Positions 1-8,216 of a stretch of 64,000 nt of DNA are shown piece after piece; the stretch's first letter is position 1, and each line of letters starts with the position of its first letter. This DNA is from Rhizobiales bacterium TNE-4 (lineage in GTDB: Bacteria; Pseudomonadota; Alphaproteobacteria; Rhizobiales; Beijerinckiaceae), in contig JAHRCV010000001.1 of NCBI GenBank assembly GCA_019083985.1, positions 186,001 to 250,000 on the forward strand. The letters are read 5' to 3'. The notes under the pieces are model-generated. The model saw nothing but the letters and a program-made list of their open reading frames with translations, did no database searches and had not been told where the DNA came from. Made by a program: the position numbers and the translations under genes.

Positions 1-597
1 ACGGCGTCCTCACGCTTGATCGTGCAAGAGGGTATTCACAACAAGTTTGTTGATGCGGTGGCTGAACGTCTCAAGGGGCTCGTTGTTGATGACGCGCTGA
101 AGGCGGGCACGCATATCGGTCCGGTGGTCGATCAAAGCCAGCTCGATCAGGACATGAAATACATCGCCATCGGCAAGGATGAAGGCGCGAAGCTTTATTG
201 GGGTGGCGAACGCCTCAACCGCGAAACGCCCGGCTTCTATCTGCAGCCTGCGCTCTTCACCGAATGCACGAACACGATGCGGATCTCGCGGGAAGAAATC
301 TTCGGTCCGGTGGCAAGCGTCATCCGGGTCAAGGATTATGACGAAGCGCTTGCGGTTGCGAATGATACCGAATTCGGTCTTTCATCTGGCATCTGCACGT
401 CGAGCTTGAAATATGCCACGCATTTCCGTCGCAACAGCGAAGCGGGCATGGTGATGGTGAACCTGCCGACAGCAGGCGTCGATTATCACGTCCCGTTCGG
501 TGGCCGGAAGGGTTCAAGCTATGGCCCGCGCGAGCAGGGCGCTTATGCACGCGAGTTCTACACAACGGTGAAGACGGCCTACACCTTCGCAGGCTAA
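1..597 (+). CDS. Aldehyde dehydrogenase, alpha-ketoglutaric semialdehyde type (C-terminal part)
   Basis: Only the C-terminal ~198 residues lie in the window. The reading frame is open from base 1 (T-A-S-S-R...), so the gene starts upstream, and the catalytic cysteine, normally just before TASSR in this family, must be just outside. The EEIFGPVASV motif and the C-terminal block VDYHVPFGGRKGSSYGPREQ are typical of ALDHs that oxidise alpha-ketoglutaric semialdehyde (2,5-dioxovalerate) to 2-oxoglutarate at the end of pentose, glucarate or hydroxyproline pathways. Assignment to that subfamily is by remembered family motifs. The ALDH family itself is certain. A strong terminator follows the stop. 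Confidence 0.85.
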   Translation, partial: TASSRLIVQEGIHNKFVDAVAERLKGLVVDDALKAGTHIGPVVDQSQLDQDMKYIAIGKDEGAKLYWGGERLNRETPGFYLQPALFTECTNTMRISREEIFGPVASVIRVKDYDEALAVANDTEFGLSSGICTSSLKYATHFRRNSEAGMVMVNLPTAGVDYHVPFGGRKGSSYGPREQGAYAREFYTTVKTAYTFAG

Positions 598-620
598 GCT
601 TCGTAAAACTACGCTTTGCA

Positions 621-660
621 CCGCCGCCCTTCTTCAGCAGAATGGCGGCGGTTTTCTTTT
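621..660 (+). terminator. Rho-independent terminator
   Basis: A perfect 8-bp stem CCGCCGCC (621-628) pairs with GGCGGCGG (644-651) and is followed at once by TTTTCTTTT. It lies 24 bases after the ALDH stop and ends 12 bases before the LysE-type gene, so it separates the two transcription units. Confidence 0.85.
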
Positions 661-672
661 GGAACGGATTTC

Positions 673-1293
673 ATGTCTTTCGAAACATGGCTCGCCTTTG
701 CGGCGGCTTCCACCATTCTCATCATCATTCCCGGCCCAACGATTTTGCTCGTTGTCTCCTATGCGCTCGGCAAAGGTTGGCGTTCGGCCTTGCCCATGGC
801 GGTCGGCGTCGCGCTTGGTGATTGCGCCGCCATGACCGCCTCGATTGTCGGTCTTGGTGCCTTGTTAACGGCCTCCGCCACGCTCTACACGGTGCTGAAA
901 TGGATTGGTGCCGCCTACCTCATTTGGCTCGGCATCAAGCTATGGCGCGCAGGCGGCACACTTGATGCGCGCCCCGTCGACAGTGATGCAAGCCCGCTGA
1001 AAATGCTGTTGCATGCCTTTATCGTCACGGCGCTCAACCCGAAAGGGCTCACATTCTTCGTGGCCTTCCTGCCGCAATTCGTCGATCCGCATGCTGATTT
1101 CTGGCGGCAGATGCTGATTTTTGAGGCGACCTTTATCGGCATCGCCTTCATCAATGCGTTCAGCTACGCGATCCTCGCAAGCCGCGCACGCACGCTGGTC
1201 CGCTCAGAACGTGTGATGACGAATATCAACCGCACCGGTGGATCATTGCTGATTGGCGCAGGTCTCATGGCGGCCTTTGCCAAGACGCGATGA
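673..1293 (+). CDS. LysE/RhtB family amino-acid exporter
   Basis: This 206-residue inner-membrane protein has about six hydrophobic segments. The N-terminus (SFETWLAF...IIPGPTILLVVSYALGKGW) carries the conserved PGP turn of the LysE/RhtB superfamily, whose members expel amino acids or homoserine lactones by proton exchange. The ATG at 673 was chosen because it gives the usual family length and a hydrophobic N-terminus. An upstream in-frame start at 616 would run through the terminator. The substrate cannot be told from sequence. The next gene is convergent and its stop is 2 bases away. Confidence 0.85.
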   Translation: MSFETWLAFAAASTILIIIPGPTILLVVSYALGKGWRSALPMAVGVALGDCAAMTASIVGLGALLTASATLYTVLKWIGAAYLIWLGIKLWRAGGTLDARPVDSDASPLKMLLHAFIVTALNPKGLTFFVAFLPQFVDPHADFWRQMLIFEATFIGIAFINAFSYAILASRARTLVRSERVMTNINRTGGSLLIGAGLMAAFAKTR

Positions 1294-1295
1294 AG

Positions 1296-2504
1296 TCAGA
1301 TCACATTTTTTTCGAGGAGTGGCTTGTTCGCCGCAATCCGCTCAAAGCCTGCTTCTGACAAATCGAGCGTGAGATAGCGACCATGTACGAGAAGTTCGGC
1401 TACTCCGCGCCCGACCGCCGGCGATTGCTGCAGGCCATGGCCTGAAAATCCATTGGCCAAATAGAAATTAGGCAATTGCGGCACTGGCCCGAGAATGGCG
1501 TTGGCATCAAATAAATTCATGTCGTAATGCCCCGCCCAAGCGCGGCCGGGGCGGATCGCTTCGAAAGCGGGTACGCGTGTCGCCAAAGTCGGCCAGACAT
1601 GCTCTTCGAACAGCGCATAATCGACATCGAAATCGTCTGTGTCCGGATCGTTCTCTTCGGCCGGGGCGGAGCCGCAGATAAACATCTGCCCGTCCGCAGT
1701 GCGGTGGCCCTCAGGGCGTGCATAACATCCGCTGGCATCAATCAACATGGGGAATGTGTTGAAGTCCGCTTTGCAGGTGAAGGTGAAGACGCAGCGCTTC
1801 TTCGACACAACAGGGATCGCAATCCCCGCCTGTTCTGCGAGTTGCCGTGCGCCCGATGCGCCAGCGGCGTTGACGAGTGCACCACAGGCGATGCGCGATC
1901 CGTCGGCGAGCGTCACCGCCGTGACGCGGCCATGGGCCTGCTCGATGCCGACGACCTTGCCGTCGATATAGGTAACACCGAGCGCGCGTGCCTTTTTGCG
2001 GAAGGCCTGCATCAAGCCCCAGCCATCAAACCAGCCTTCGCCGGTCTGGCCCCATGTTGCGGCGTGTAGATCGCCAACCGACAACCACGGATAACGCTTG
2101 GCCGCTTCTTCGGGTGTGAAGAGCAGAATGTCGGCGCCTTCTTGGCGCTGTAATTCCCAATTCTCATGCAGCACGCGCGCGGCATTCTCGGATGCAGCAA
2201 GATAAAGATAGCCGCCTTCGTGCAGATCGATTGCGGGCTTGTCACCATTGACGTTCAGTCTTTCGCCGATCTCACGCATGAATTGAATGCCATAAAGCGA
2301 CATACGAATATTGATCGCGCTGGAATATTGCTGGCGGATTGATGCGGCCGACAAAGCAGAGGCTGAAAATTGATAGGTCGGATCTTTTTCGATCACGACG
2401 ACGCGGCCTGTGAAGGCGGGATCGCTAGCGATGTGGTAAGCAATGGACGAGCCGATGGCAGCACCGCCCACAATTACGATATCCGCTCTGTCGATCCTGC
2501 TCAT
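1296..2504 (-). CDS. FAD-dependent oxidoreductase, DAO/glycine oxidase family
   Basis: This 402-residue protein begins with a Rossmann dinucleotide-binding fold (ADIVIVGGAAIGSSIAYH, about residues 8-25), in which the middle glycine of GxGxxG is alanine. A C-terminal LANGFSGHGLQQSPAVGR stretch is typical of the DAO (D-amino acid/sarcosine/glycine oxidase) family, which oxidises amines with covalent or tight FAD. The ATG at 2504 is preferred to the upstream frame extension because the FAD motif then sits at the N-terminus. The gene lies 29 bases downstream of a LysR regulator on the same strand, so the two are probably co-transcribed and the regulator may control this enzyme. The substrate is not known. 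Confidence 0.85.
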   Translation of the reverse strand: MSRIDRADIVIVGGAAIGSSIAYHIASDPAFTGRVVVIEKDPTYQFSASALSAASIRQQYSSAINIRMSLYGIQFMREIGERLNVNGDKPAIDLHEGGYLYLAASENAARVLHENWELQRQEGADILLFTPEEAAKRYPWLSVGDLHAATWGQTGEGWFDGWGLMQAFRKKARALGVTYIDGKVVGIEQAHGRVTAVTLADGSRIACGALVNAAGASGARQLAEQAGIAIPVVSKKRCVFTFTCKADFNTFPMLIDASGCYARPEGHRTADGQMFICGSAPAEENDPDTDDFDVDYALFEEHVWPTLATRVPAFEAIRPGRAWAGHYDMNLFDANAILGPVPQLPNFYLANGFSGHGLQQSPAVGRGVAELLVHGRYLTLDLSEAGFERIAANKPLLEKNVI

Positions 2505-2533
2505 GCTTTGATTCCCGTCTGCATGCGCGCTTC

Positions 2534-3430
2534 TTAGCGCCCAACCGCCTGCAAAAGCCAGTCGCGGAAAATGCGCAGGGCCGGCCGTTCGCCTTGCGCC
2601 GTAGGATAGACCAGCCAATAGGATTGACGGCTTTCGACGGGCCGGTCGAACGGGATCACGAGTTGGCCGCTCTTCAATTCATCCTCGATCAGAAACCGCG
2701 GCACAACCGCGACGCCAAGGCCAGCGACGGCGGCCTGTGCCACCATGGCGAATTGCTCAAACCGCGGACCGGGTCGCGCCGTCTCGGGATCGAGGCCTTG
2801 TGCCTCGAACCATTCCGCCCAACCCTGCGGGCGGGTCGCCTGCCGGAGGAGCGGAACGCGGACGAGGTCCTCTGGAGCTGCGATCCCTTCGCGTGCCAAG
2901 AAGGCGGGGCTTGCCACCGGCACGATCATCTCGCCCATCAACCGATGGGCTTCGGTCCCCGGCCAGGTCGGATCCCCGAAATGGATTGCCGCATCGAAGG
3001 GTTCGCGGGCGAAATCGAAGGGCACGATGCGGGTCGAGAAATCGATGGCGATTTCGGGATGGCGGGCAAAGAAATCCGGCAGGCGGGGGATCAGCCAACG
3101 CGTACCGAAGGTCGGCAGCAAAGCGAGGGAGAGTGTGCCGCCGACATTCTTCATCGCCATGGTGGAGAGCGTGGCCGTCTGCAGGCGGGAGAGGATGTCC
3201 CTGATTTCAGCGGCATAGGCCCGTCCGGCTTCGGTTGGGACAATCCGCTGCCGGATCCGCTCGAACAGCTGGAGCCCAAGGGCGGCTTCCAGCCCCGCCA
3301 CCTGCCGGCTGACAGCCCCTTGGGTGAGGTGCAACTCTTCGGCAGCCCGGGTAAAACTCTCAAGCCGTGCGGCCGCTTCAAAGGCCTGCAAGGCGGCGAG
3401 GCTCGGGGTGTGGGTGCGCGGGATGTTCAT
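2534..3430 (-). CDS. LysR family transcriptional regulator (GcvA-like)
   Basis: This 298-residue DNA-binding regulator has an N-terminal winged helix (residues ~9-65, with SLAALQAFEAAARLESFTRA and LTQGAVSRQVAGLE) and a C-terminal periplasmic-binding-protein-like effector domain (~95-295). The helix pattern resembles the GcvA subgroup. It reads away from the ALDH7 gene at 3517 and toward the FAD oxidoreductase, so it could control either side. The 86-base divergent gap upstream is where its operator would be expected. Confidence 0.9.
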   Translation of the reverse strand: MNIPRTHTPSLAALQAFEAAARLESFTRAAEELHLTQGAVSRQVAGLEAALGLQLFERIRQRIVPTEAGRAYAAEIRDILSRLQTATLSTMAMKNVGGTLSLALLPTFGTRWLIPRLPDFFARHPEIAIDFSTRIVPFDFAREPFDAAIHFGDPTWPGTEAHRLMGEMIVPVASPAFLAREGIAAPEDLVRVPLLRQATRPQGWAEWFEAQGLDPETARPGPRFEQFAMVAQAAVAGLGVAVVPRFLIEDELKSGQLVIPFDRPVESRQSYWLVYPTAQGERPALRIFRDWLLQAVGR

Positions 3431-3516
3431 GAGCTTTTCTCATGATCTTCTGAATAGAACTCGTTTGCAACCCCGGTGATTTCGTCCTTTTGTGCTGGAA
3501 ACGCCCCTTTGAACGG

Positions 3517-5040
3517 ATGGGAATGATGCAAGTCGCAGATGACGCTAAGGCAATCCTGAAACGGCTCGGCGTGCCAGATGCGGTCTTCGCCAAGGAGGGG
3601 CTCGCTGCGCGTTCGCCGATTGATGGCAGCATCATTGGTTATTTGCGGGCCGATACGCCTGAAGAAGCGAAGACGAAGATTGCGCGCGCCGCCGCCGCGT
3701 TCAAACAATGGCGTCTTGTTCCCGCGCCCCGCCGGGGTGAATTCGTCCGCTTACTGGGTGAAGAATTGCGTGCTGCCAAAGCCGATCTCGGTCGCCTTGT
3801 GACGCTCGAAGCGGGCAAGATCGTCTCCGAAGGTTTGGGTGAAGTGCAGGAGATGATCGACATTTGCGATTACGGTGTCGGCCTGTCGCGTCAATTGTTT
3901 GGTCTCACTATTGCCACTGAACGCCCCTCCCATCGCATGATGGAAACATGGCATCCGCTTGGCGTGTGCGGTGTGATTTCTGCCTTCAACTTCCCCGTTG
4001 CTGTTTGGTCATGGAATGCCGCGCTCGCTTTTGTCTGTGGCGATCCGGTGGTGTGGAAGCCGTCTGAGAAGACCATGCTCACCGCACTCGCCGTGCAAGC
4101 GCTCGTCAAACGCGCGGCGGAAACATTTGGCGGTGTTCCAGATGGTTTGCATGAAGTGCTGATCGGTGGCCGCGACCTTGGTGAAATCCTCGTTGATGAT
4201 CATCGCGTTCCTGTCGTGTCAGCGACAGGCTCGACAGCGATGGGCCGCCAGGTGGGCCCGAAACTCGCGGCGCGTTTCGCGCGCGCCATTCTTGAATTGG
4301 GTGGCAACAATGCTGCCATCGTTGCCCCATCGGCTGATCTCGATCTCGCTTTGCGCGGCATTGCCTTTGCGGCGATGGGCACGGCAGGGCAGCGCTGCAC
4401 GACGCTGCGCCGCTTGTTCGTACATGACAGCGTCTATGACACGCTCGTGCCGCGTCTGCGGAAAGTTTATGGCTCGGTAAAAATTGGCGATCCGCGCGAG
4501 AATGGCGTTCTGGTTGGCCCACTGATCGACAAGGCGGCTTTCGATGGTATGCAGCGCGCGCTCGATGAAGCACGCGCCGCAGGTGCTGCGATCACAGGCG
4601 GAACGCGCCAGTCTGTGGGCGGCGCTGATGCCTATTATGTTGCGCCGGCGCTCGTTGAAATGAAGGCGCATGAAGGCCCGGTGAAGCGTGAGACGTTTGC
4701 GCCGATCCTCTATGTGATGCGCTATTCGAAGTTTGAAGATGCAATCGTGATGCAGAACGATGTCGGCGCAGGCCTTTCGTCCTCGTTGTTCACGCTCGAT
4801 ATGCGCGAGGCCGAAACTTTCGTCTCTGTTGCCGGTTCGGATTGCGGCATCGCTAACGTCAATATTGGCCCGTCAGGGGCCGAAATTGGCGGTGCCTTTG
4901 GTGGCGAAAAGGAAACCGGTGGCGGCCGTGAGGCAGGCTCAGATGCTTGGAAAGCCTATATGCGCCGCGCCACCAACACCATCAATTATGGAACCACGCT
5001 GCCGCTTGCCCAAGGCGTCAGCTTCGACATTGCAGAGTGA
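3517..5040 (+). CDS. amaB: L-aminoadipate-semialdehyde dehydrogenase (ALDH7, AmaB-like)
   Basis: This ~507-residue NAD-dependent aldehyde dehydrogenase closely follows the ALDH7/antiquitin pattern: ELGGNNAAIV, then FAAMGTAGQRCTTLRRLFVH with the catalytic Cys near residue 294, and late GGAFGGEKETGGGREAGSDA. The family oxidises alpha-aminoadipate semialdehyde (piperideine-6-carboxylate) to aminoadipate in lysine breakdown. The start is uncertain: ATGs at 3517, 3523 and 3526 are all possible and none has a clean Shine-Dalgarno. An upstream TTG at 3490 is less likely. The glutaryl-CoA dehydrogenase gene follows 11 bases later, which supports a lysine-to-glutarate role. Confidence 0.88.
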   Translation: MGMMQVADDAKAILKRLGVPDAVFAKEGLAARSPIDGSIIGYLRADTPEEAKTKIARAAAAFKQWRLVPAPRRGEFVRLLGEELRAAKADLGRLVTLEAGKIVSEGLGEVQEMIDICDYGVGLSRQLFGLTIATERPSHRMMETWHPLGVCGVISAFNFPVAVWSWNAALAFVCGDPVVWKPSEKTMLTALAVQALVKRAAETFGGVPDGLHEVLIGGRDLGEILVDDHRVPVVSATGSTAMGRQVGPKLAARFARAILELGGNNAAIVAPSADLDLALRGIAFAAMGTAGQRCTTLRRLFVHDSVYDTLVPRLRKVYGSVKIGDPRENGVLVGPLIDKAAFDGMQRALDEARAAGAAITGGTRQSVGGADAYYVAPALVEMKAHEGPVKRETFAPILYVMRYSKFEDAIVMQNDVGAGLSSSLFTLDMREAETFVSVAGSDCGIANVNIGPSGAEIGGAFGGEKETGGGREAGSDAWKAYMRRATNTINYGTTLPLAQGVSFDIAE

Positions 5041-5051
5041 GGTAGACGACC

Positions 5052-6251
5052 ATGGCCGCCAATTCAAAATCCGTTGCGCCGTTCAAATGGGATGACGCGT
5101 TCCTGCTCGATGATCAATTGACCGATGACGAACGCATGATCCGCGACAGCGCGCGCGCCTATGCGCAGGAAAAGCTCCTGCCACGCGTGATTGAAGCTTA
5201 TCTCGATGAAAAGACCGATCGGCCCATCTTCAATGAAATGGGCGAACTGGGCCTTCTCGGTGTCACCTTGCCGGAAGACTATGGCTGCGCCGGTGCATCC
5301 TATGTGGCGTATGGCCTCGTCGCTCGTGAAGTCGAGCGTGTCGATTCAGGCTATCGCTCCATGATGAGCGTGCAGTCCTCGCTCGTGATGTACCCGATCT
5401 ATGCCTATGGCAGCGAAGACCAGCGCAAGAAATATCTGCCAAAACTCGCGAGCGGTGAATGGGTCGGCTGCTTTGGCCTCACGGAGCCTGATGCCGGCTC
5501 TGATCCGGCTGGTATGAAGACACGCGCCGAAAAAGTCGCGGATGGCTATCGTCTCACGGGTTCCAAAATGTGGATCTCGAATTCGCCCATCGCCGATGTG
5601 TTTGTCGTCTGGGCGAAATCCGCCGACCATAACAATGAAATCCGTGGTTTCATCCTTGAAAAAGGCATGAAGGGCCTGAGCGCACCGAAGATCGGTGGCA
5701 AGCTTTCGCTGCGCGCGTCGATCACGGGTGAAATCGTGATGGATGGCGTCATCGTTCCGGAAGAAAACCTGTTGCCGAATGTCTCTGGCCTCAAAGGCCC
5801 GTTCGGTTGCCTTAACCGTGCGCGCTACGGCATTTCGTGGGGCGTGTTGGGCGCTGCCGAAGATTGCTGGCATCGTGCGCGTCAATACACGCTCGACCGC
5901 CATCAATTCGGCCGCCCATTAGCGCAAACCCAGCTCGTGCAGAAGAAACTTGCCGACATGCAGACGGAAATCACGCTCGGCCTGCAGGGCTCATTGCGTG
6001 TCGGGCGTCTGTTCGACGAAGGCCGCGCGGCGCCAGAAATGATCTCGATCGTCAAGCGCAACAATTGTGGTAAGGCGCTCGATATTGCGCGGATGGCGCG
6101 TGACATGCATGGCGGCAATGGAATCCAGATCGAATATCACGTGATGCGCCACGCGCAGAATCTGGAGACCGTCAATACCTATGAAGGAACGCATGATGTG
6201 CACGCGCTCATCCTAGGCCGTGCACAGACGGGTCTGCAGGCCTTTTTCTGA
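5052..6251 (+). CDS. gcdH: Glutaryl-CoA dehydrogenase
   Basis: This 399-residue FAD flavoenzyme oxidises and decarboxylates glutaryl-CoA to crotonyl-CoA and passes electrons to ETF. It has the acyl-CoA dehydrogenase signatures ([28 protein letters not shown]) and the glutaryl-CoA dehydrogenase catalytic motif [20 protein letters not shown] with the base Glu near residue 378. [15 protein letters not shown] is also typical of this subfamily. The start ATG has GAGGTAG upstream. It is the second gene of the probable lysine/glutarate operon. A CoA transferase of the SUGCT type lies 0.8 kb downstream. Confidence 0.95.
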   Translation: MAANSKSVAPFKWDDAFLLDDQLTDDERMIRDSARAYAQEKLLPRVIEAYLDEKTDRPIFNEMGELGLLGVTLPEDYGCAGASYVAYGLVAREVERVDSGYRSMMSVQSSLVMYPIYAYGSEDQRKKYLPKLASGEWVGCFGLTEPDAGSDPAGMKTRAEKVADGYRLTGSKMWISNSPIADVFVVWAKSADHNNEIRGFILEKGMKGLSAPKIGGKLSLRASITGEIVMDGVIVPEENLLPNVSGLKGPFGCLNRARYGISWGVLGAAEDCWHRARQYTLDRHQFGRPLAQTQLVQKKLADMQTEITLGLQGSLRVGRLFDEGRAAPEMISIVKRNNCGKALDIARMARDMHGGNGIQIEYHVMRHAQNLETVNTYEGTHDVHALILGRAQTGLQAFF

Positions 6252-6265
6252 AAGGCCTCACCATC

Positions 6266-7027
6266 ATGCAGGTCGTAATGCCGCAGAAAAAGCCGGTGCT
6301 CTTGACGAGCACCGATTGGCTGAAGCTTGTTGGCATTACGGCCTTCTTGATTGATCACGCCGGTCTATTCTTTATCGAGAGTGATGATTGGTGGCGTATG
6401 GCGGGGCGGATCGCCGCGCCTATTTTTTTCTTTCTCATTGGCTTTGCCCGCTCGCGCAATATTCCCCTGTCATGGCTCCTATGGGGTGTGGCGCTCACGC
6501 TCATGGATTGGTGGATTGATGGGGGACAAGATTTTACCCTGAACATTCTTTTGAATTTTGCGTTTGTGCGGTTGGCATTGCGTGGCATTGACCGCTGGGC
6601 TGCGCAACCATGGCGGCTTGCGCTGGTTGCGCTGTTAGCGATCCTTCTCTTGCCGTGGGCCGATACCATTTTTGAATATGGCGCAGAAGGTTGGTTGTGG
6701 GCGTTGTTTGGGTATACGCAGCGTCTCTGGCGCCATGGCGACATGGCTTATGCGTATCGACGCATCATGTTTGCTGGTGTGGCTGCCTTATTCTACGTGG
6801 TGGCGGAAAGCGCCGAGCATCAATTTGAAAATTTCGAGGCCCTTGCCTTGGCGTTTATCACCTTGGCGCTGGCCATCGCTTTACTCGGCTTTGATCGGAC
6901 GGTGAGTACAGTCCAGCCGCCATCCTTTTTGGCGAAGCCACTGGTTTGGATTTCGCACTACTCGCTAGCGATCTACGCAATCTCTCTCTTCCTCATGCAG
7001 GATGTGTTCTATGTCTTCCCCTGGTGA
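6266..7027 (+). CDS. TraX-like integral membrane protein
   Basis: This 253-residue protein has roughly seven to eight hydrophobic segments. The N-terminal pattern STDWLKLVGITAFLIDHAG, then RIAAPIFFFLIGFA, resembles the TraX family, named for the F-plasmid pilin acetylase and related to membrane acyltransferases. TraX-like genes are common on chromosomes without any conjugation genes, and none is present here. The stop overlaps the following CoA-transferase start by 17 bases, so translation is probably coupled. What it modifies is unknown. ATG 6278 is an alternative start. Confidence 0.7.
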   Translation: MQVVMPQKKPVLLTSTDWLKLVGITAFLIDHAGLFFIESDDWWRMAGRIAAPIFFFLIGFARSRNIPLSWLLWGVALTLMDWWIDGGQDFTLNILLNFAFVRLALRGIDRWAAQPWRLALVALLAILLLPWADTIFEYGAEGWLWALFGYTQRLWRHGDMAYAYRRIMFAGVAALFYVVAESAEHQFENFEALALAFITLALAIALLGFDRTVSTVQPPSFLAKPLVWISHYSLAIYAISLFLMQDVFYVFPW

Positions 7028-8216
7028 AAGTGCGCCTTTGGCGGGTCTCAAAGTGTTGGAACTGGCGCGCATTCTCGCAGGGCCTTGGATTGGGCAGACA
7101 TTGGCCGATCTCGGTGCAGATGTTGTTAAAGTCGAGCGTCCCGGCACTGGCGACGATACGCGCACATGGGGGCCGCCTTTCGTTGAAGGTCAAGACGGTC
7201 ATCATTTATCGGCGGCTTATTTCCATGCCTGCAATCGCGGCAAGCGTTCCATCGCGATTGATTTCGAAAGCGAGGACGGGCGCGCTCAGGTGCGCGAATT
7301 AGCGCGCCACGCCGATATTGTCGTCGAAAATTTCAAAGTCGGAGGCCTGAAGAAATACGGCCTCGATTATGAGAGTCTAAAGGCCATCAATCCGCGTCTT
7401 ATCTATTGCTCGGTAACAGGCTTCGGTCAGAACGGACCTTATGCCGATCGCGCCGGTTATGATTTCATGGTGCAAGCCATGGGCGGCATTATGGATCTGA
7501 CAGGCGAGAAAGACGGCGAGCCACAGAAAATCGGCGTGGCCTTCGCCGATATCTTCACCGGCCTTTACGGCGTGATTGGCATCATGGCGGCGTTACGCAA
7601 GCGCGATCAGACCGGGGAGGGCGCGCATATTGATATGGCGTTGCTCGATACAATCGTCTCGGTGCTCGCCAATCAGGCGTTGAATTTCATGGTGTCTGGC
7701 AAAGCGCCACGGCGTATGGGCAATGCGCATCCGAATATTGTGCCCTATCAGGTTTTCCCTGTGGCCGATGGCCATGTCGTGATCGCCGTCGGGAATGACG
7801 GGCAGTTCCGCAAACTCTGCGGCGTTTTGGGCGAGCCTGCGTTGGCCGATAATCCTGATTACGCAACCAATCCGCTGCGCGTGAAACATCGCGATGCGTT
7901 GGTGGCACGCCTCACCGGGCTGACGCAGCAATGGAAGCGTGATGAATTGCTCACGCGGCTTGATGCCGCGCATGTCCCCGCTGGTCCCATCAATACAGTC
8001 GCTGATGTTTTTGCCGATCCGCAGGTGATTACACGTCAGATGTGGGTCAATTTGCAGCACGAGGGTGCGAAAGCCGGCACGGTACCGAGCCTGCGCGGCC
8101 CCATCGTGATGAACGGCTCACCCCTTGTCTCGAAGAAACCCTCGCCACCGCTTGGTGCGCATACAGATGATGTCTTGAACGATCCCGCTTGGGGTGCGCT
8201 CGGAGGAAATGCCTGA
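7011..8216 (+). CDS. CaiB/BaiF family CoA transferase, SUGCT-like
   Basis: This 401-residue class III CoA transferase has N-terminal LAGLKVLELARILAGPW and the conserved aspartate that carries the acyl anhydride at about residue 180 (GVAFADIFTGLYG). Next to glutaryl-CoA dehydrogenase, the likely role is succinyl-CoA:glutarate CoA transfer, as in SUGCT, making glutaryl-CoA for the adjacent enzyme. That role is inferred from context. ATG 7011 is chosen over 7002 because AGGA sits 8 bases before it. The stop shares one base with the next start (TGATG). Confidence 0.88.
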   Translation: MSSPGESAPLAGLKVLELARILAGPWIGQTLADLGADVVKVERPGTGDDTRTWGPPFVEGQDGHHLSAAYFHACNRGKRSIAIDFESEDGRAQVRELARHADIVVENFKVGGLKKYGLDYESLKAINPRLIYCSVTGFGQNGPYADRAGYDFMVQAMGGIMDLTGEKDGEPQKIGVAFADIFTGLYGVIGIMAALRKRDQTGEGAHIDMALLDTIVSVLANQALNFMVSGKAPRRMGNAHPNIVPYQVFPVADGHVVIAVGNDGQFRKLCGVLGEPALADNPDYATNPLRVKHRDALVARLTGLTQQWKRDELLTRLDAAHVPAGPINTVADVFADPQVITRQMWVNLQHEGAKAGTVPSLRGPIVMNGSPLVSKKPSPPLGAHTDDVLNDPAWGALGGNA

